Below are positions 56,838 through 64,000 of a stretch of DNA of 64,000 nucleotides, piece after piece. Origin of the DNA: Bradyrhizobium guangdongense (GTDB lineage Bacteria > Pseudomonadota > Alphaproteobacteria > Rhizobiales > Xanthobacteraceae); assembly GCF_004114975.1 (NCBI RefSeq), contig NZ_CP030051.1, positions 248,001-312,000 on the forward strand, read 5' to 3'. Positions within the stretch are counted from its first letter, which is position 1; every line of letters begins with the position of its first letter. The position numbers and the translations under genes were made by a program. The notes beneath the pieces were generated by a model. That model did not search any database. It saw only the letters and a program-made list of their open reading frames with translations, and was not told where the DNA came from.

Positions 56838-58583
56838 ATGCTTCGCATCGTCCTCTTCCTCGTTCTGATCGCGCTTGCAGGCGCCGGCGCCGCTTGGGTC
56901 GCCGATCAGCCCGGCAATGTCGTGCTGACCTGGGGCGGCTTCCGGGCCTCACCGAGCATTCCGGTGTTCGTGCTCTGCCTCGGCATCTTCGCAGTCCTGG
57001 TCGTGCTGCTCTGGAGCGTCCTGACCGCGATATGGCGGACGCCCGGACGAATCCGCCGCCGCCGGCACGAGAAGCGCCATGCCCGCGGCCGTCACGCCAT
57101 CACCCACGGCCTGCTCGCGATCGGTCATGGCGACACCGCGCTCGCCCGCCGTCACGCCGAAGCGGCGCGGCGGCATGCGCCCGACGATCCGCTCGCGCTT
57201 CTCTTGCATGCGCAATCGGCTCAGCTCGAGGGCAATCGCGACGAGGCGCAGCGCGCCTTCCGTGCCATGGCCGAGCGCGAGGATACGCGGCTGCTCGGCC
57301 TGCGCGGCCTGTTCATCGAGGCGCAGCGCGCCGACGATGCGGTCAGCGCGGTGATGATCGCGGAGGAAGCCATCAAGCTGTCGCCGTCCTCGACCTGGGC
57401 CTCGCATGCGGTGCTCGGCTTCCGCTGCGCGCGCGGCGACTGGAGCGGCGCGCTCGCGATTCTCGATTCGAATTTGTCCGCCGGTCTGATCGACAAGCCG
57501 ACTTACCGCCGCCAGCGTGGCGTGCTGCTCACGGCGCGCGCGCTGGAATTGGAGACGATGGACCGCGACGTCGCGCGCGAGAGCGTGATGGAAGCTGTCA
57601 AGCTCGCGCCGACCCTGGTGCCGGCCGCCGTGCTTGCCGCGAAATTCGAGAGCGAGGCGCATCAGGTGCGCCGCGCCATGAAGCTGGTCGAGGCCGCCTG
57701 GCTCGCCAATCCGCATCCAGATCTTGCCGATGCCTATGCGCACGTCAAACTCGGCGATTCGGCGCGGCAGCGTCTGCAGCGGGTCGAGACGCTCGCGGCG
57801 AAAACGCCGGCCGACAAGGCTGGCCATGTCGAGGGCCAGCTCGCGATCGCGCGCGCCGCGATCGACGCTTCCGAATTCGCCCGTGCGCGCGAAGTGCTCG
57901 CTCCCTACGTCAACGATCCAACCCAGCGCGTGGCGCTGCTGATGGCCGAGCTGGAGCGCGCCGAGCATGGCGACGGCGGCCGCGCACGGGCCTGGACCTT
58001 GCGCGCGGTGCGTGCCCGCCACGACCCGGCCTGGACCGCGGACGGCTATGTCAGCGATCGCTGGCGCCCAGTTTCTCCGGTCACCGGCCGGCTCGATGCC
58101 TTCCAGTGGCAGACACCGGTGGCGAGCCTGCCCTCGGACAAGGGCACGACGATCGAGTCCTCGGCCTTCGAGGAAGCCATGCTCGCCGCCCCCGCGCCGA
58201 AGCGGGTGGCGGCGGCGAGCGAGGCGCCGGAGGAACCGGTGGTGATCGCGCCGGATCCGACCCCGGTCGCGGCTCCAGCTGCGCAGGACAATGCGCCCCC
58301 GGCGGCCAGGGAAGAGCCGGCGGTGACGCCGGCCGAGCCGGTCAAGCCCGCCCCTGACGCCACCGAATCATCGCCTCTGGCGGAAACCCCGGTGTTCCGG
58401 ACCCGCGCCGACCTCGGCAAGCCCGCGCCGGCGCCGATCCAGACCGTCATCCCGATCGTCCGCGCCCCTGATGATCCCGGGATCGATGACGAGGGTCCGA
58501 GCGATGAATTTACGGAACAAATCGGCACGCCAAAGGCTCAGGCCGGTGGTTGGCGCGGATTCTGGTCCCGCTGGGGCGCGTGA
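56838..58583 (+). CDS. hemY: HemY-like TPR membrane protein
   Basis: A 581-residue protein with two N-terminal membrane helices (about 2-22 and 37-60) and a TPR region from about 90 to 400 (ALARRHAEAARRHAPDDP, AIKLSPSSTWASHAVLG). The HemY_N region RKR-rich motif RHEKRHARGRHAITHGLLAIGHG is typical. The C-terminal 150 residues are Pro/Ala/Glu-rich and likely disordered. Linked to tetrapyrrole synthesis by operon, but no enzymatic role is proven. The start is the ATG at MLRIVLFLVL; the longer frame overlaps mic60. Confidence 0.88.
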   Translation: MLRIVLFLVLIALAGAGAAWVADQPGNVVLTWGGFRASPSIPVFVLCLGIFAVLVVLLWSVLTAIWRTPGRIRRRRHEKRHARGRHAITHGLLAIGHGDTALARRHAEAARRHAPDDPLALLLHAQSAQLEGNRDEAQRAFRAMAEREDTRLLGLRGLFIEAQRADDAVSAVMIAEEAIKLSPSSTWASHAVLGFRCARGDWSGALAILDSNLSAGLIDKPTYRRQRGVLLTARALELETMDRDVARESVMEAVKLAPTLVPAAVLAAKFESEAHQVRRAMKLVEAAWLANPHPDLADAYAHVKLGDSARQRLQRVETLAAKTPADKAGHVEGQLAIARAAIDASEFARAREVLAPYVNDPTQRVALLMAELERAEHGDGGRARAWTLRAVRARHDPAWTADGYVSDRWRPVSPVTGRLDAFQWQTPVASLPSDKGTTIESSAFEEAMLAAPAPKRVAAASEAPEEPVVIAPDPTPVAAPAAQDNAPPAAREEPAVTPAEPVKPAPDATESSPLAETPVFRTRADLGKPAPAPIQTVIPIVRAPDDPGIDDEGPSDEFTEQIGTPKAQAGGWRGFWSRWGA

Positions 58584-58682
58584 TCAGTATTTCGCACCTC
58601 CCTTGTCCTTGCCAATTCGGGCCATGCCCGATATCAGGAGCGCGCGTATCGGGGCCGGCGTCGCCCAGCCCCGGCAGGGTTC

Positions 58683-58758
58683 GCCGCAATAGCTCAGTCG
58701 GTAGAGCACGTCATTCGTAATGACGGGGTCGGGGGTTCGAATCCCTCTTGCGGCACCA
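58683..58758 (+). tRNA. tRNA-Thr (anticodon CGT)
   Basis: 76-base cloverleaf with encoded ACCA end. Acceptor GCCGCAA with TTGCGGC; D arm GCTCAGTCGGTAGAGC; anticodon loop TTCGTAA reads ACG Thr codons; T arm GGGGGTTCGAATCCCTC. Located 100 bases after hemY. Confidence 0.97.
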
Positions 58759-58944
58759 CCGCTCAAAACTCTCCCCCGATTCGTCCCATCGCCACGCGAG
58801 CTCTTACCCACTGAACTGGCGTGAGTGCGTCGACGCTTTCATGTGCCGCCGAATCCGAGACGGCGGTCCCGCGTGATGTCTCTCACATAACTTCGCACGC
58901 CTCCCCCGTAGTGTCCCGGTCACGCAAACGCGGGGAGATTTCAC

Positions 58945-59322
58945 ATGCGTAAGATCGTTCTGGTGGCCGCCATGGTTCTGGTCTCTGCATCGGCCCAGGC
59001 AGGCGGCTCGCGCAGCCTTTCGCTGGCCGCGGCCAACGAGCAGGCGCCGGCATCTCAGTCGACGACGGCGCCGATGCCCGCCACCACGCAAGTGAGCGAG
59101 GCCGCGCCAGTGGCCGCAGTTCCTGTTTATGTCGATCGTCCGCCCGTGGTGTCCACCACTCCGGCCGCTGCGCCAGTCACGACCACGACGCCGCCGTCCG
59201 CGCCCGTCGCGACACGTCCCGCACCGAAGACGACGGCAAGAGCGGACAAGCCCAGGCACAAGCGTCGCTCGACCGAAAGCCGCATCATCGCCGAGCTGCA
59301 CCGCCACGGCATTTATTGGTGA
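58945..59322 (+). CDS. Small secreted Ala/Pro/Thr-rich protein
   Basis: A 125-residue hypothetical protein with a signal peptide cut near ASAQA. The middle is low-complexity (repeated TTAP, APVTTTTPP). The C-terminal basic end holds KPRHKRRSTESRIIAELHRH and stops in GIYW, a compact conserved-looking tail. GGGGAG precedes the ATG. No family recognised; may be periplasmic or cell-wall associated. Confidence 0.7.
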   Translation: MRKIVLVAAMVLVSASAQAGGSRSLSLAAANEQAPASQSTTAPMPATTQVSEAAPVAAVPVYVDRPPVVSTTPAAAPVTTTTPPSAPVATRPAPKTTARADKPRHKRRSTESRIIAELHRHGIYW

Positions 59323-59346
59323 GCAACGCGCCAGCTCCCAAAATGA

Positions 59347-59373
59347 ATATGGCCGGGCTGAGCCCGGCCATAT
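59347..59373. terminator. Bidirectional hairpin between convergent genes
   Basis: Twelve-base perfect stem ATATGGCCGGGC with three-base loop TGA, between the secreted-protein gene and the deacetylase gene. Likely a shared terminator although T-tracts are short. Confidence 0.65.
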
Positions 59374-59394
59374 GCTTACCGAGACTTGACGCGC

Positions 59395-60459
59395 TCAGCG
59401 CTGCGAGACCGTCTGCACCACGCTCGAAACCGGGCGTGCATTCGTCGCACTGCCTGACGTCGGCACCTTCAACTCCTTGAGGATGGCCTCGTCATATTCG
59501 GGCAGCGAGTCGAACGTCGTCTTGGCCTTGATCTGCACGACCTTGTAGCCGCCGGCCTTGAGACGCGCCAGCAGCGTCGGCAGCGCTTCGCCGGTCCGCT
59601 TCTGGAAGTCGTGCATCAGGATGATGCCCTTGCCGAGCTTGTCGAGCTTGGTCATCACGTTGTTGACGATCTTGTCCGGCGTGTTCTCCTTGCGGAAATC
59701 GAAGGAGTCGATGTCGGTCGAGAAAATTCCGAGATTGCGAGTGCCGAGATAGCTCACCAGGGCCGGGCTCTGCGACAACTGCGGGAAGCGGAAGAACGGC
59801 GACGGATTGGTGCCGAGCGCCCATTTCACCGCGCTGAAGCCCTTCTCGATCTCGTCCTTGGCCTGCTGCTCCGTCATCTTCTTGCCGGCGAGATTGACGT
59901 GCGACCAGGTGTGGGTGCCCACCGTGTGGCCCTGAGCCAGAACCTGGCGCAGGATCTCCGGATGCCAGGTGGCGTGCTTGCCGACCGAGAAGAACAGGCC
60001 CTTGGTGCACTCATCGGCCAACGCCTTGAGCACGGCTGGCGTGTTGTGCGGCCAGGGGCTGTCGTCGAAGGTCAACACGACCTCCTTGTCGGCAAGGAAA
60101 TCAAACTGCTTGAACTGCTCGAAGCCGAAGCCCGGACCGCCCGTCGTGTCGATCTCGACCACGCGCGAGACGCCCAGTGCATTCGGATTGGTGCAGGTCG
60201 TGGCCTGCTGAACCGGAGCCGGCGCGGGCACCGGTGCCGGAGCGGGCGCTGCCGCGACAGCGATGGGCTTGGCCGCGATCGCCGCTGTGGTCTCGACGTC
60301 GTCCTTGGCGGCGAGCTTGGCCGGCAGGGGATCGGCGGCGCGGGCGGCTGTTGTCTTGGGAGCGCCCTGATCGGCGCGGGAGGAATAAAAGTACCAACCT
60401 CCGGCGATCAGGACCGCCGCGAGGACACTGGCCAGCATCAGGCCTAACGCATTACGCAT
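59395..60459 (-). CDS. Polysaccharide deacetylase (NodB-like domain), membrane anchored
   Basis: A 354-residue protein with one N-terminal helix (about residues 5-25) and an Ala/Pro linker. The NodB domain covers about 110-330. Motif 1 TFDDSPWPHN holds the catalytic and metal Asp; motif 2 is THTWSHVNL with the two metal His; motif 3 FRFPQLSQ has the usual Arg. It would remove acetyl groups from a surface or wall polymer. The start MRNALGLML is preceded by GGAAAGAG; the longer frame has no ribosome site. Not a nod-cluster NodB. Confidence 0.88.
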   Translation of the reverse strand: MRNALGLMLASVLAAVLIAGGWYFYSSRADQGAPKTTAARAADPLPAKLAAKDDVETTAAIAAKPIAVAAAPAPAPVPAPAPVQQATTCTNPNALGVSRVVEIDTTGGPGFGFEQFKQFDFLADKEVVLTFDDSPWPHNTPAVLKALADECTKGLFFSVGKHATWHPEILRQVLAQGHTVGTHTWSHVNLAGKKMTEQQAKDEIEKGFSAVKWALGTNPSPFFRFPQLSQSPALVSYLGTRNLGIFSTDIDSFDFRKENTPDKIVNNVMTKLDKLGKGIILMHDFQKRTGEALPTLLARLKAGGYKVVQIKAKTTFDSLPEYDEAILKELKVPTSGSATNARPVSSVVQTVSQR

Positions 60460-60714
60460 CGCTACTCTTTCCAAATACGCAACCAAACCAGCGGAATTTC
60501 CCGCGCGACGAGCCATTAATGCGAAGGAACAGTTAACGTGACACCAACACGACGGCGGATGCGGAGGATTTTCAGGTAAGTGCGCCAAAGTGACCGATGT
60601 CACAGAGGATAGGTCGCCCCGTGACCATCATCACAGTGGAAAGGATTTTCCGGGAGCATGGTCATTCCCATCAACAACCGGCCCGCGCACCCGCGGTGCC
60701 AATGGGAGCTTCAC

Positions 60715-61008
60715 ATGACGAAGTCGTTTTCAGCCACCATCCGCGACACCAGCCTGGCCCTCGGTTTTGCCGCCATCGTCTCGATCGTCTCGACGACCTC
60801 GAGCTTCGCCTTCTCGGCCGAAGCGCAGCAGATGTGCACCGGCGATGCCTTCCGCCTGTGCTCCTCTGAAATCCCCAACATCCCGAAGATCACCGCCTGC
60901 ATGATCAAGCATCGCTCGGATCTGAGCGCCGGTTGTCGCGCCGTGATGGACAAGGATCTCGCCAAGGGCGCCTCGCGCAAGCTCGCCGACGCCCAGGACG
61001 GCCAGTAA
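60715..61008 (+). CDS. Small secreted cysteine-rich repeat protein (GLG1-like)
   Basis: A 97-residue protein with a signal peptide ending near FAFSAEA. The mature part has the cysteine pattern MCTGDAFRLCSSEIPNIPK, then ACMIKHRSDLSAGCRAVMD, which matches one Cys-rich (Golgi apparatus protein 1/FGFR) repeat with four cysteines. GGGAG precedes the ATG; the longer frame has no ribosome site. A paralogue follows at 61172. Role unknown; oxidising periplasm suggested by the cysteines. Confidence 0.75.
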   Translation: MTKSFSATIRDTSLALGFAAIVSIVSTTSSFAFSAEAQQMCTGDAFRLCSSEIPNIPKITACMIKHRSDLSAGCRAVMDKDLAKGASRKLADAQDGQ

Positions 61009-61037
61009 AATCGCGCTCTAAAGCTCCCGCGCGGTGT

Positions 61038-61058
61038 GCCCCGGCGTCAAGCCGGGGC
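61038..61058. terminator. GC-rich hairpin after the cysteine-rich gene
   Basis: Eight-base stem GCCCCGGC/GCCGGGGC with GTCAA loop, 30 bases after the stop. Possible terminator or dispersed palindrome. Confidence 0.5.
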
Positions 61059-61171
61059 CATCGGCACGCATCGGTCCGCCTGCCAAGAAAAGCCCAAGAA
61101 AAGCCGTTGCGACCCCGAGATCGTCGCACTAGCTTCGCCCGCATATCTCAAAGGGTACGAGGCATTACGCG

Positions 61172-61387
61172 ATGACCAGATTTCTTTTCACAGTCTCTTT
61201 TGTTCTATGCGCATCGGCTGCATCCGCGCAGCAGCAGCCCGGCCACGACGCCTGCGCGCGTGACGTCACGCGCTTTTGCCGGGCCGTGATGAACAATGGC
61301 GATGGCGCCGTGCTCGCCTGCCTGAAAGAGCACCGCACGCGCCTCAGCAAGGCCTGCGAGAAGGTGCTGACGGAGCACGGACAGTGA
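61172..61387 (+). CDS. Second small cysteine-rich repeat protein
   Basis: A 71-residue secreted protein with a signal peptide ending ASAQQ. Cysteines fall in the same order as in the previous gene (HDACARDVTRFCRAVMN, LACLKEHRTRLSKACEKVL), with the shared stretch C-LKxHRxxLSxxC. It is a paralogue, tandem on the same strand. The ATG follows a gap with a GC-rich hairpin and no strong ribosome site is obvious. Confidence 0.75.
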   Translation: MTRFLFTVSFVLCASAASAQQQPGHDACARDVTRFCRAVMNNGDGAVLACLKEHRTRLSKACEKVLTEHGQ

Positions 61388-61389
61388 TC

Positions 61390-61490
61390 GTCATTCCGGG
61401 GCGCGCGAAGCGCGAACCCGGAATCCATTTCTCCACGCATTATGCGGACTGATGGATTCCGGGCTCGCGCCTGACGGTGCGCCTCGACGA
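61390..61490. repeat. Palindromic intergenic repeat
   Basis: Arms CCCGGAATCCAT (61417-61428) and ATGGATTCCGGG (61452-61463) are perfect complements, with flanking CATTCCGGGGCGCGC and GGGCTCGCGCC. Typical dispersed palindrome of this genus between the cysteine-rich gene and the MFS gene. Confidence 0.65.
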
Positions 61491-61498
61491 AGCAAAAC

Positions 61499-63187
61499 CT
61501 ATGTGCTGCTCCCCGCCGCCGTCGCGACCACAGGCAGCACCTCGGCGCTGGCACGGTCCGGCGTTTCTTCCTTCCAGCGCACCGAGCCGAACGGCCGCTC
61601 CAGCATGCGGCGGATCCGCACCGGCTCGGGACCGATGTGGAAATCGATCGCCTGCTGATGCAGCGCGCGTTCGGACTGGGTCGAACGGTTGCGCTGGCGC
61701 AAATAGTCGAACCAGGTCGGGCAGTGATAGCGCTCCGTCCACAATTCCGGATCGGCAATGTCGCGCGCGATCGACCAGCCATAGGCGCCGTTGCGCTGCC
61801 GGGAGAGCTGCACGTCCTGCATCACGTTGTGGAAGGCGCGCGCGTTCTCCTGGGCGACGCGATATTCGATCTCGACCACCAGCGGTCCGCTGCGTCCCGT
61901 CAGCGACAGCTTCACCTCGGGGTCGGCCAGCACGTCGGCGTCCTCGTTGCGGGCGCCGACCCGCGGCATCGCGAGCCAGAGCCCCAGCAGCGGCGAGACC
62001 AGCATCAGGCCCGCGGCGGTCAGCAGTGCGACCTCGACGCCGGCATAGTCGGTGAGATGGCCCCAGCCCCAGGCGCCGATGGCGATGCCGCCTGATATCG
62101 AGGCCTGGAATGCGGCGAGCGAGCGTCCGGCGACCCAGCGCGGCGCCGACAGTTGCACGCCGATATTGAACAGCGCCACGGCGGCCATCCAGACCGCACC
62201 CGCCAGCACCAGCGCGGCCGCCGTCAGCACCGGTTCGGTCGAGAGCGCAAGCGCCGCCATCGCGAACGCCATCGAGATGGTGCAGGCGCGGATCGCGGCC
62301 TCGCCGCTCATCCGCTTGCGCAGCTCGTGAATGTTGAGCGCGCCGACCACGGCGCCCATGCCGAAAGCGCCGAGCATGATGCCGTAAGTCTGCGCGCCGC
62401 CATGCAAGAGGTCGCGGGCCACCAGCGGCATCAGCGCCATCACAGCGCCGCCGATCAGGCCCATCACCAAGGTGCGCAGCAGCACGATCTTGATCGGCGG
62501 CGAATTGGTGATGTAGCGGAAGCCCGAGACCATGGCGCGGTTGAGCTTCTCCCGCGGCAGGCGCGACGGCTCCGTGGTCCGCCGCCAGAGCAGCAGCACG
62601 ACCAGCAGCGGCAGGTAGAGGAGCGCGTTGCAGGCGAATGCCGCCACCGCGCCGGCTGCGGCGACAATCACGCCGCCGACCGCGGGGCCGAAGCTGCGTG
62701 CGATGTTGTAGCTGATCCCGTTCAGCGCCACCGCCGACGGCAACGCGTCCGGCGGCACCTGCTCGCTGACCGACGACTGCCAGGCCGGTCCGAACAGCGC
62801 GTTGCCGCTGCCGACGACGAAGCAGAAGGCCAGCAGGGATTCCGGGGCGATCAGCTTGAGCCCGGCGAGGACCGTGAGCGCGGAAGCGCCGGTCAACGCG
62901 ATCATCAGCGCGACGAGCGTTACGATACGGCGGTCGTACATGTCGGCGATGGCGCCGGCCGGCATCGAGATCAGCATGATCGGCAGCATCAGGGCGGTCT
63001 GCACCAGTGCTACCTTGTCGGCAGAGGCCGCCATCTGCGTCATCGCCCAGGCCGCGCCCACGCCCTGGATCAGGAGGCCGAGGTTGGAGAGCAGGCTGGC
63101 GAGCCAGATGCGCCGGAATACGGTGTAGCGGAGGGGGGCGGTGATGCCGTCGGCGGAACGTCTCTGACGGTTCGTCTGCTCGGTCAT
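61499..63187 (-). CDS. MFS transporter with C-terminal soluble domain (MFS_3 type)
   Basis: A 562-residue exporter. Twelve helices span about residues 20-415 with the loop MYDRRIVTLVALMIA and FGPAWQSSVSEQVPPDALP marking the MFS_3 (enterobactin exporter-like) group. Residues about 430-562 form a soluble domain with GPLVVEIEYRVAQENARAFH and CPTWFDYLRQRNR, as in the antibiotic monooxygenase-like tail found in this subfamily. The start MTEQTNRQRR has GGAAGGGGAT upstream. Substrate unknown. Confidence 0.85.
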   Translation of the reverse strand: MTEQTNRQRRSADGITAPLRYTVFRRIWLASLLSNLGLLIQGVGAAWAMTQMAASADKVALVQTALMLPIMLISMPAGAIADMYDRRIVTLVALMIALTGASALTVLAGLKLIAPESLLAFCFVVGSGNALFGPAWQSSVSEQVPPDALPSAVALNGISYNIARSFGPAVGGVIVAAAGAVAAFACNALLYLPLLVVLLLWRRTTEPSRLPREKLNRAMVSGFRYITNSPPIKIVLLRTLVMGLIGGAVMALMPLVARDLLHGGAQTYGIMLGAFGMGAVVGALNIHELRKRMSGEAAIRACTISMAFAMAALALSTEPVLTAAALVLAGAVWMAAVALFNIGVQLSAPRWVAGRSLAAFQASISGGIAIGAWGWGHLTDYAGVEVALLTAAGLMLVSPLLGLWLAMPRVGARNEDADVLADPEVKLSLTGRSGPLVVEIEYRVAQENARAFHNVMQDVQLSRQRNGAYGWSIARDIADPELWTERYHCPTWFDYLRQRNRSTQSERALHQQAIDFHIGPEPVRIRRMLERPFGSVRWKEETPDRASAEVLPVVATAAGSST

Positions 63188-63323
63188 ATCCCCTTCCCAG
63201 TCGTCTGGCAGAAATGGCCTCATGATTCCGGCGTCTTCAGTGATGCCTGCGAAAGTCCTTCGCTGTCCAGTGGTTAGGCCGCTATAAGCGGTGCAAAGAC
63301 ATGGTTTTACCGGGGAGGAACAG

Positions 63324-64000
63324 ATGAAGCTGTCACGACGGACGATCCTGCAAGGTGCGGGCGGCCTCGCTTTCGCGGTTGCGAACTTACCGATGGACGC
63401 GCTGGCGCAAGCGCCGTCCGCGGCTGCAGGCACGGAGGCGCCGCCGATCCTGTTCGTTCACGGCAATGGCGATTACGACGCGCTCTGGATGACGACGCTG
63501 TGGCGGATGGAATCAAATGGCATCGCGCACGGTCGCATGATGGCGGTCAATTTCACCAATCCCACCGCGCGCACCGACGACACGGTCGAGCAGGCCAATC
63601 GCTCCTCGACCGAAGATCAGCGACGCGAGCTTGCCGCCGCCATCACTGAATTGAAGCGCCGCACCGGCGCGTCGCGCGTCGCGCTGGTCGGCAATTCGCG
63701 CGGCGGCAATTCCATCCGCAACGTCATCAAGAATGGCGGAGCCGGCGATGTCAGCCACGCCGTTCTGTGCGGCACGCCCAATCACGGCGTGTTTGCGCTC
63801 GATGATCTCCTGGGCAGCGAGTTCAACGGACGCGGCGCCTTCCTGCGCGGCTTGAACGAGGGTGACAGCGAGGTCACGCCCGGTGTCGCCTTCCTCACCT
63901 TGCGCAGCGACGGCATGGACAAATACGCGCAACCCGATGGCCGCTTTATCGGCAGGCCGGGCGTACCGACCAATGTCACGGCTGAAGGGCCGGAGCTGAA
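63324..64000 (+). CDS. Secreted alpha/beta hydrolase, cut by window edge
   Basis: Partial gene, 225 codons seen. The N-terminus is a twin-arginine signal (SRRTILQGAGGLAF) with a cut near ALAQA. The first beta strand and oxyanion loop are ILFVHGNGDYDALW, and the nucleophile elbow GNSRGGNS holds the Ser. GGGGAGGA precedes the ATG. Lipase/esterase-like; the catalytic Asp and His should lie after the window end. Confidence 0.85.
   Translation, partial: MKLSRRTILQGAGGLAFAVANLPMDALAQAPSAAAGTEAPPILFVHGNGDYDALWMTTLWRMESNGIAHGRMMAVNFTNPTARTDDTVEQANRSSTEDQRRELAAAITELKRRTGASRVALVGNSRGGNSIRNVIKNGGAGDVSHAVLCGTPNHGVFALDDLLGSEFNGRGAFLRGLNEGDSEVTPGVAFLTLRSDGMDKYAQPDGRFIGRPGVPTNVTAEGPEL

Overview
The window looks like a chromosomal segment of a Bradyrhizobium-type alphaproteobacterium. 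The evidence is uniformly high GC, many genes with close-knit Rhizobiales-style neighbours, alphaproteobacterial markers (Mic60/COG4223, DUF1674 SdhE-like assembly factor, DUF2239), and intergenic palindromic repeats of the kind common in Bradyrhizobium. There is no rRNA, CRISPR array, phage or complete insertion sequence. Two tRNAs are present, Gly(GCC) and Thr(CGT).

Layout. 1-5.4 kb: two glnK-amtB ammonium sensing/transport modules on the minus strand, separated by a ClpP paralogue and an arsR-SRPBCC pair whose start sits beside a 30-bp perfect palindrome. 5.6-7.8 kb: three small membrane or GYF-domain genes that appear to result from a tandem duplication, because a decayed copy of the tesB 3' end lies between them. 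7.8-10.4 kb: tesB, a ubiquinone-type FAD hydroxylase and Trm112. 10.4-18.95 kb: an accessory stretch holding a TetR regulator with its divergent membrane-protein target, a 1653-residue autotransporter with a sialidase-like propeller, and an outer-membrane barrel/cupredoxin/FTR1 operon that looks like a compact ferrous-iron importer. 19-20.6 kb: LON-domain protein and YbbN-type thioredoxin. 20.9-24.5 kb: tRNA-Gly, an SDR epimerase, a PQQ-type sugar dehydrogenase and a di-haem cytochrome c. 24.5-33.7 kb: metabolic and transport genes (panE-like, isomerase, MATE, DUF2239, GST, two MFS carriers, gamma-glutamyltransferase).

33.9-39.2 kb: housekeeping set purH, heparinase-like protein, rsmB, DUF1674. 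39.3-44.6 kb: a self-contained sulfation cluster (FAD/NAD-binding protein, sulfotransferase, CysD, CysN-CysC fusion) in which two genes carry one-base frameshifts. 44.7-48.2 kb: chemoreceptor, nuclease, L,D-transpeptidase. 48.6-58.6 kb: acs, topoisomerase IB, EVE protein, gpsA, tsaD, hemD, mic60, hemY. 58.7-64 kb: tRNA-Thr, small secreted proteins, a polysaccharide deacetylase, an MFS exporter and the start of a secreted alpha/beta hydrolase that runs off the window.

The points most worth a second look are the sulfation cluster (possible decay, and an oxidoreductase whose frame runs straight into the sulfotransferase), the barrel-cupredoxin-FTR1 operon with Irr-like boxes, and the duplication scar at tesB. 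Product names come from reading protein motifs only. No database search was run.
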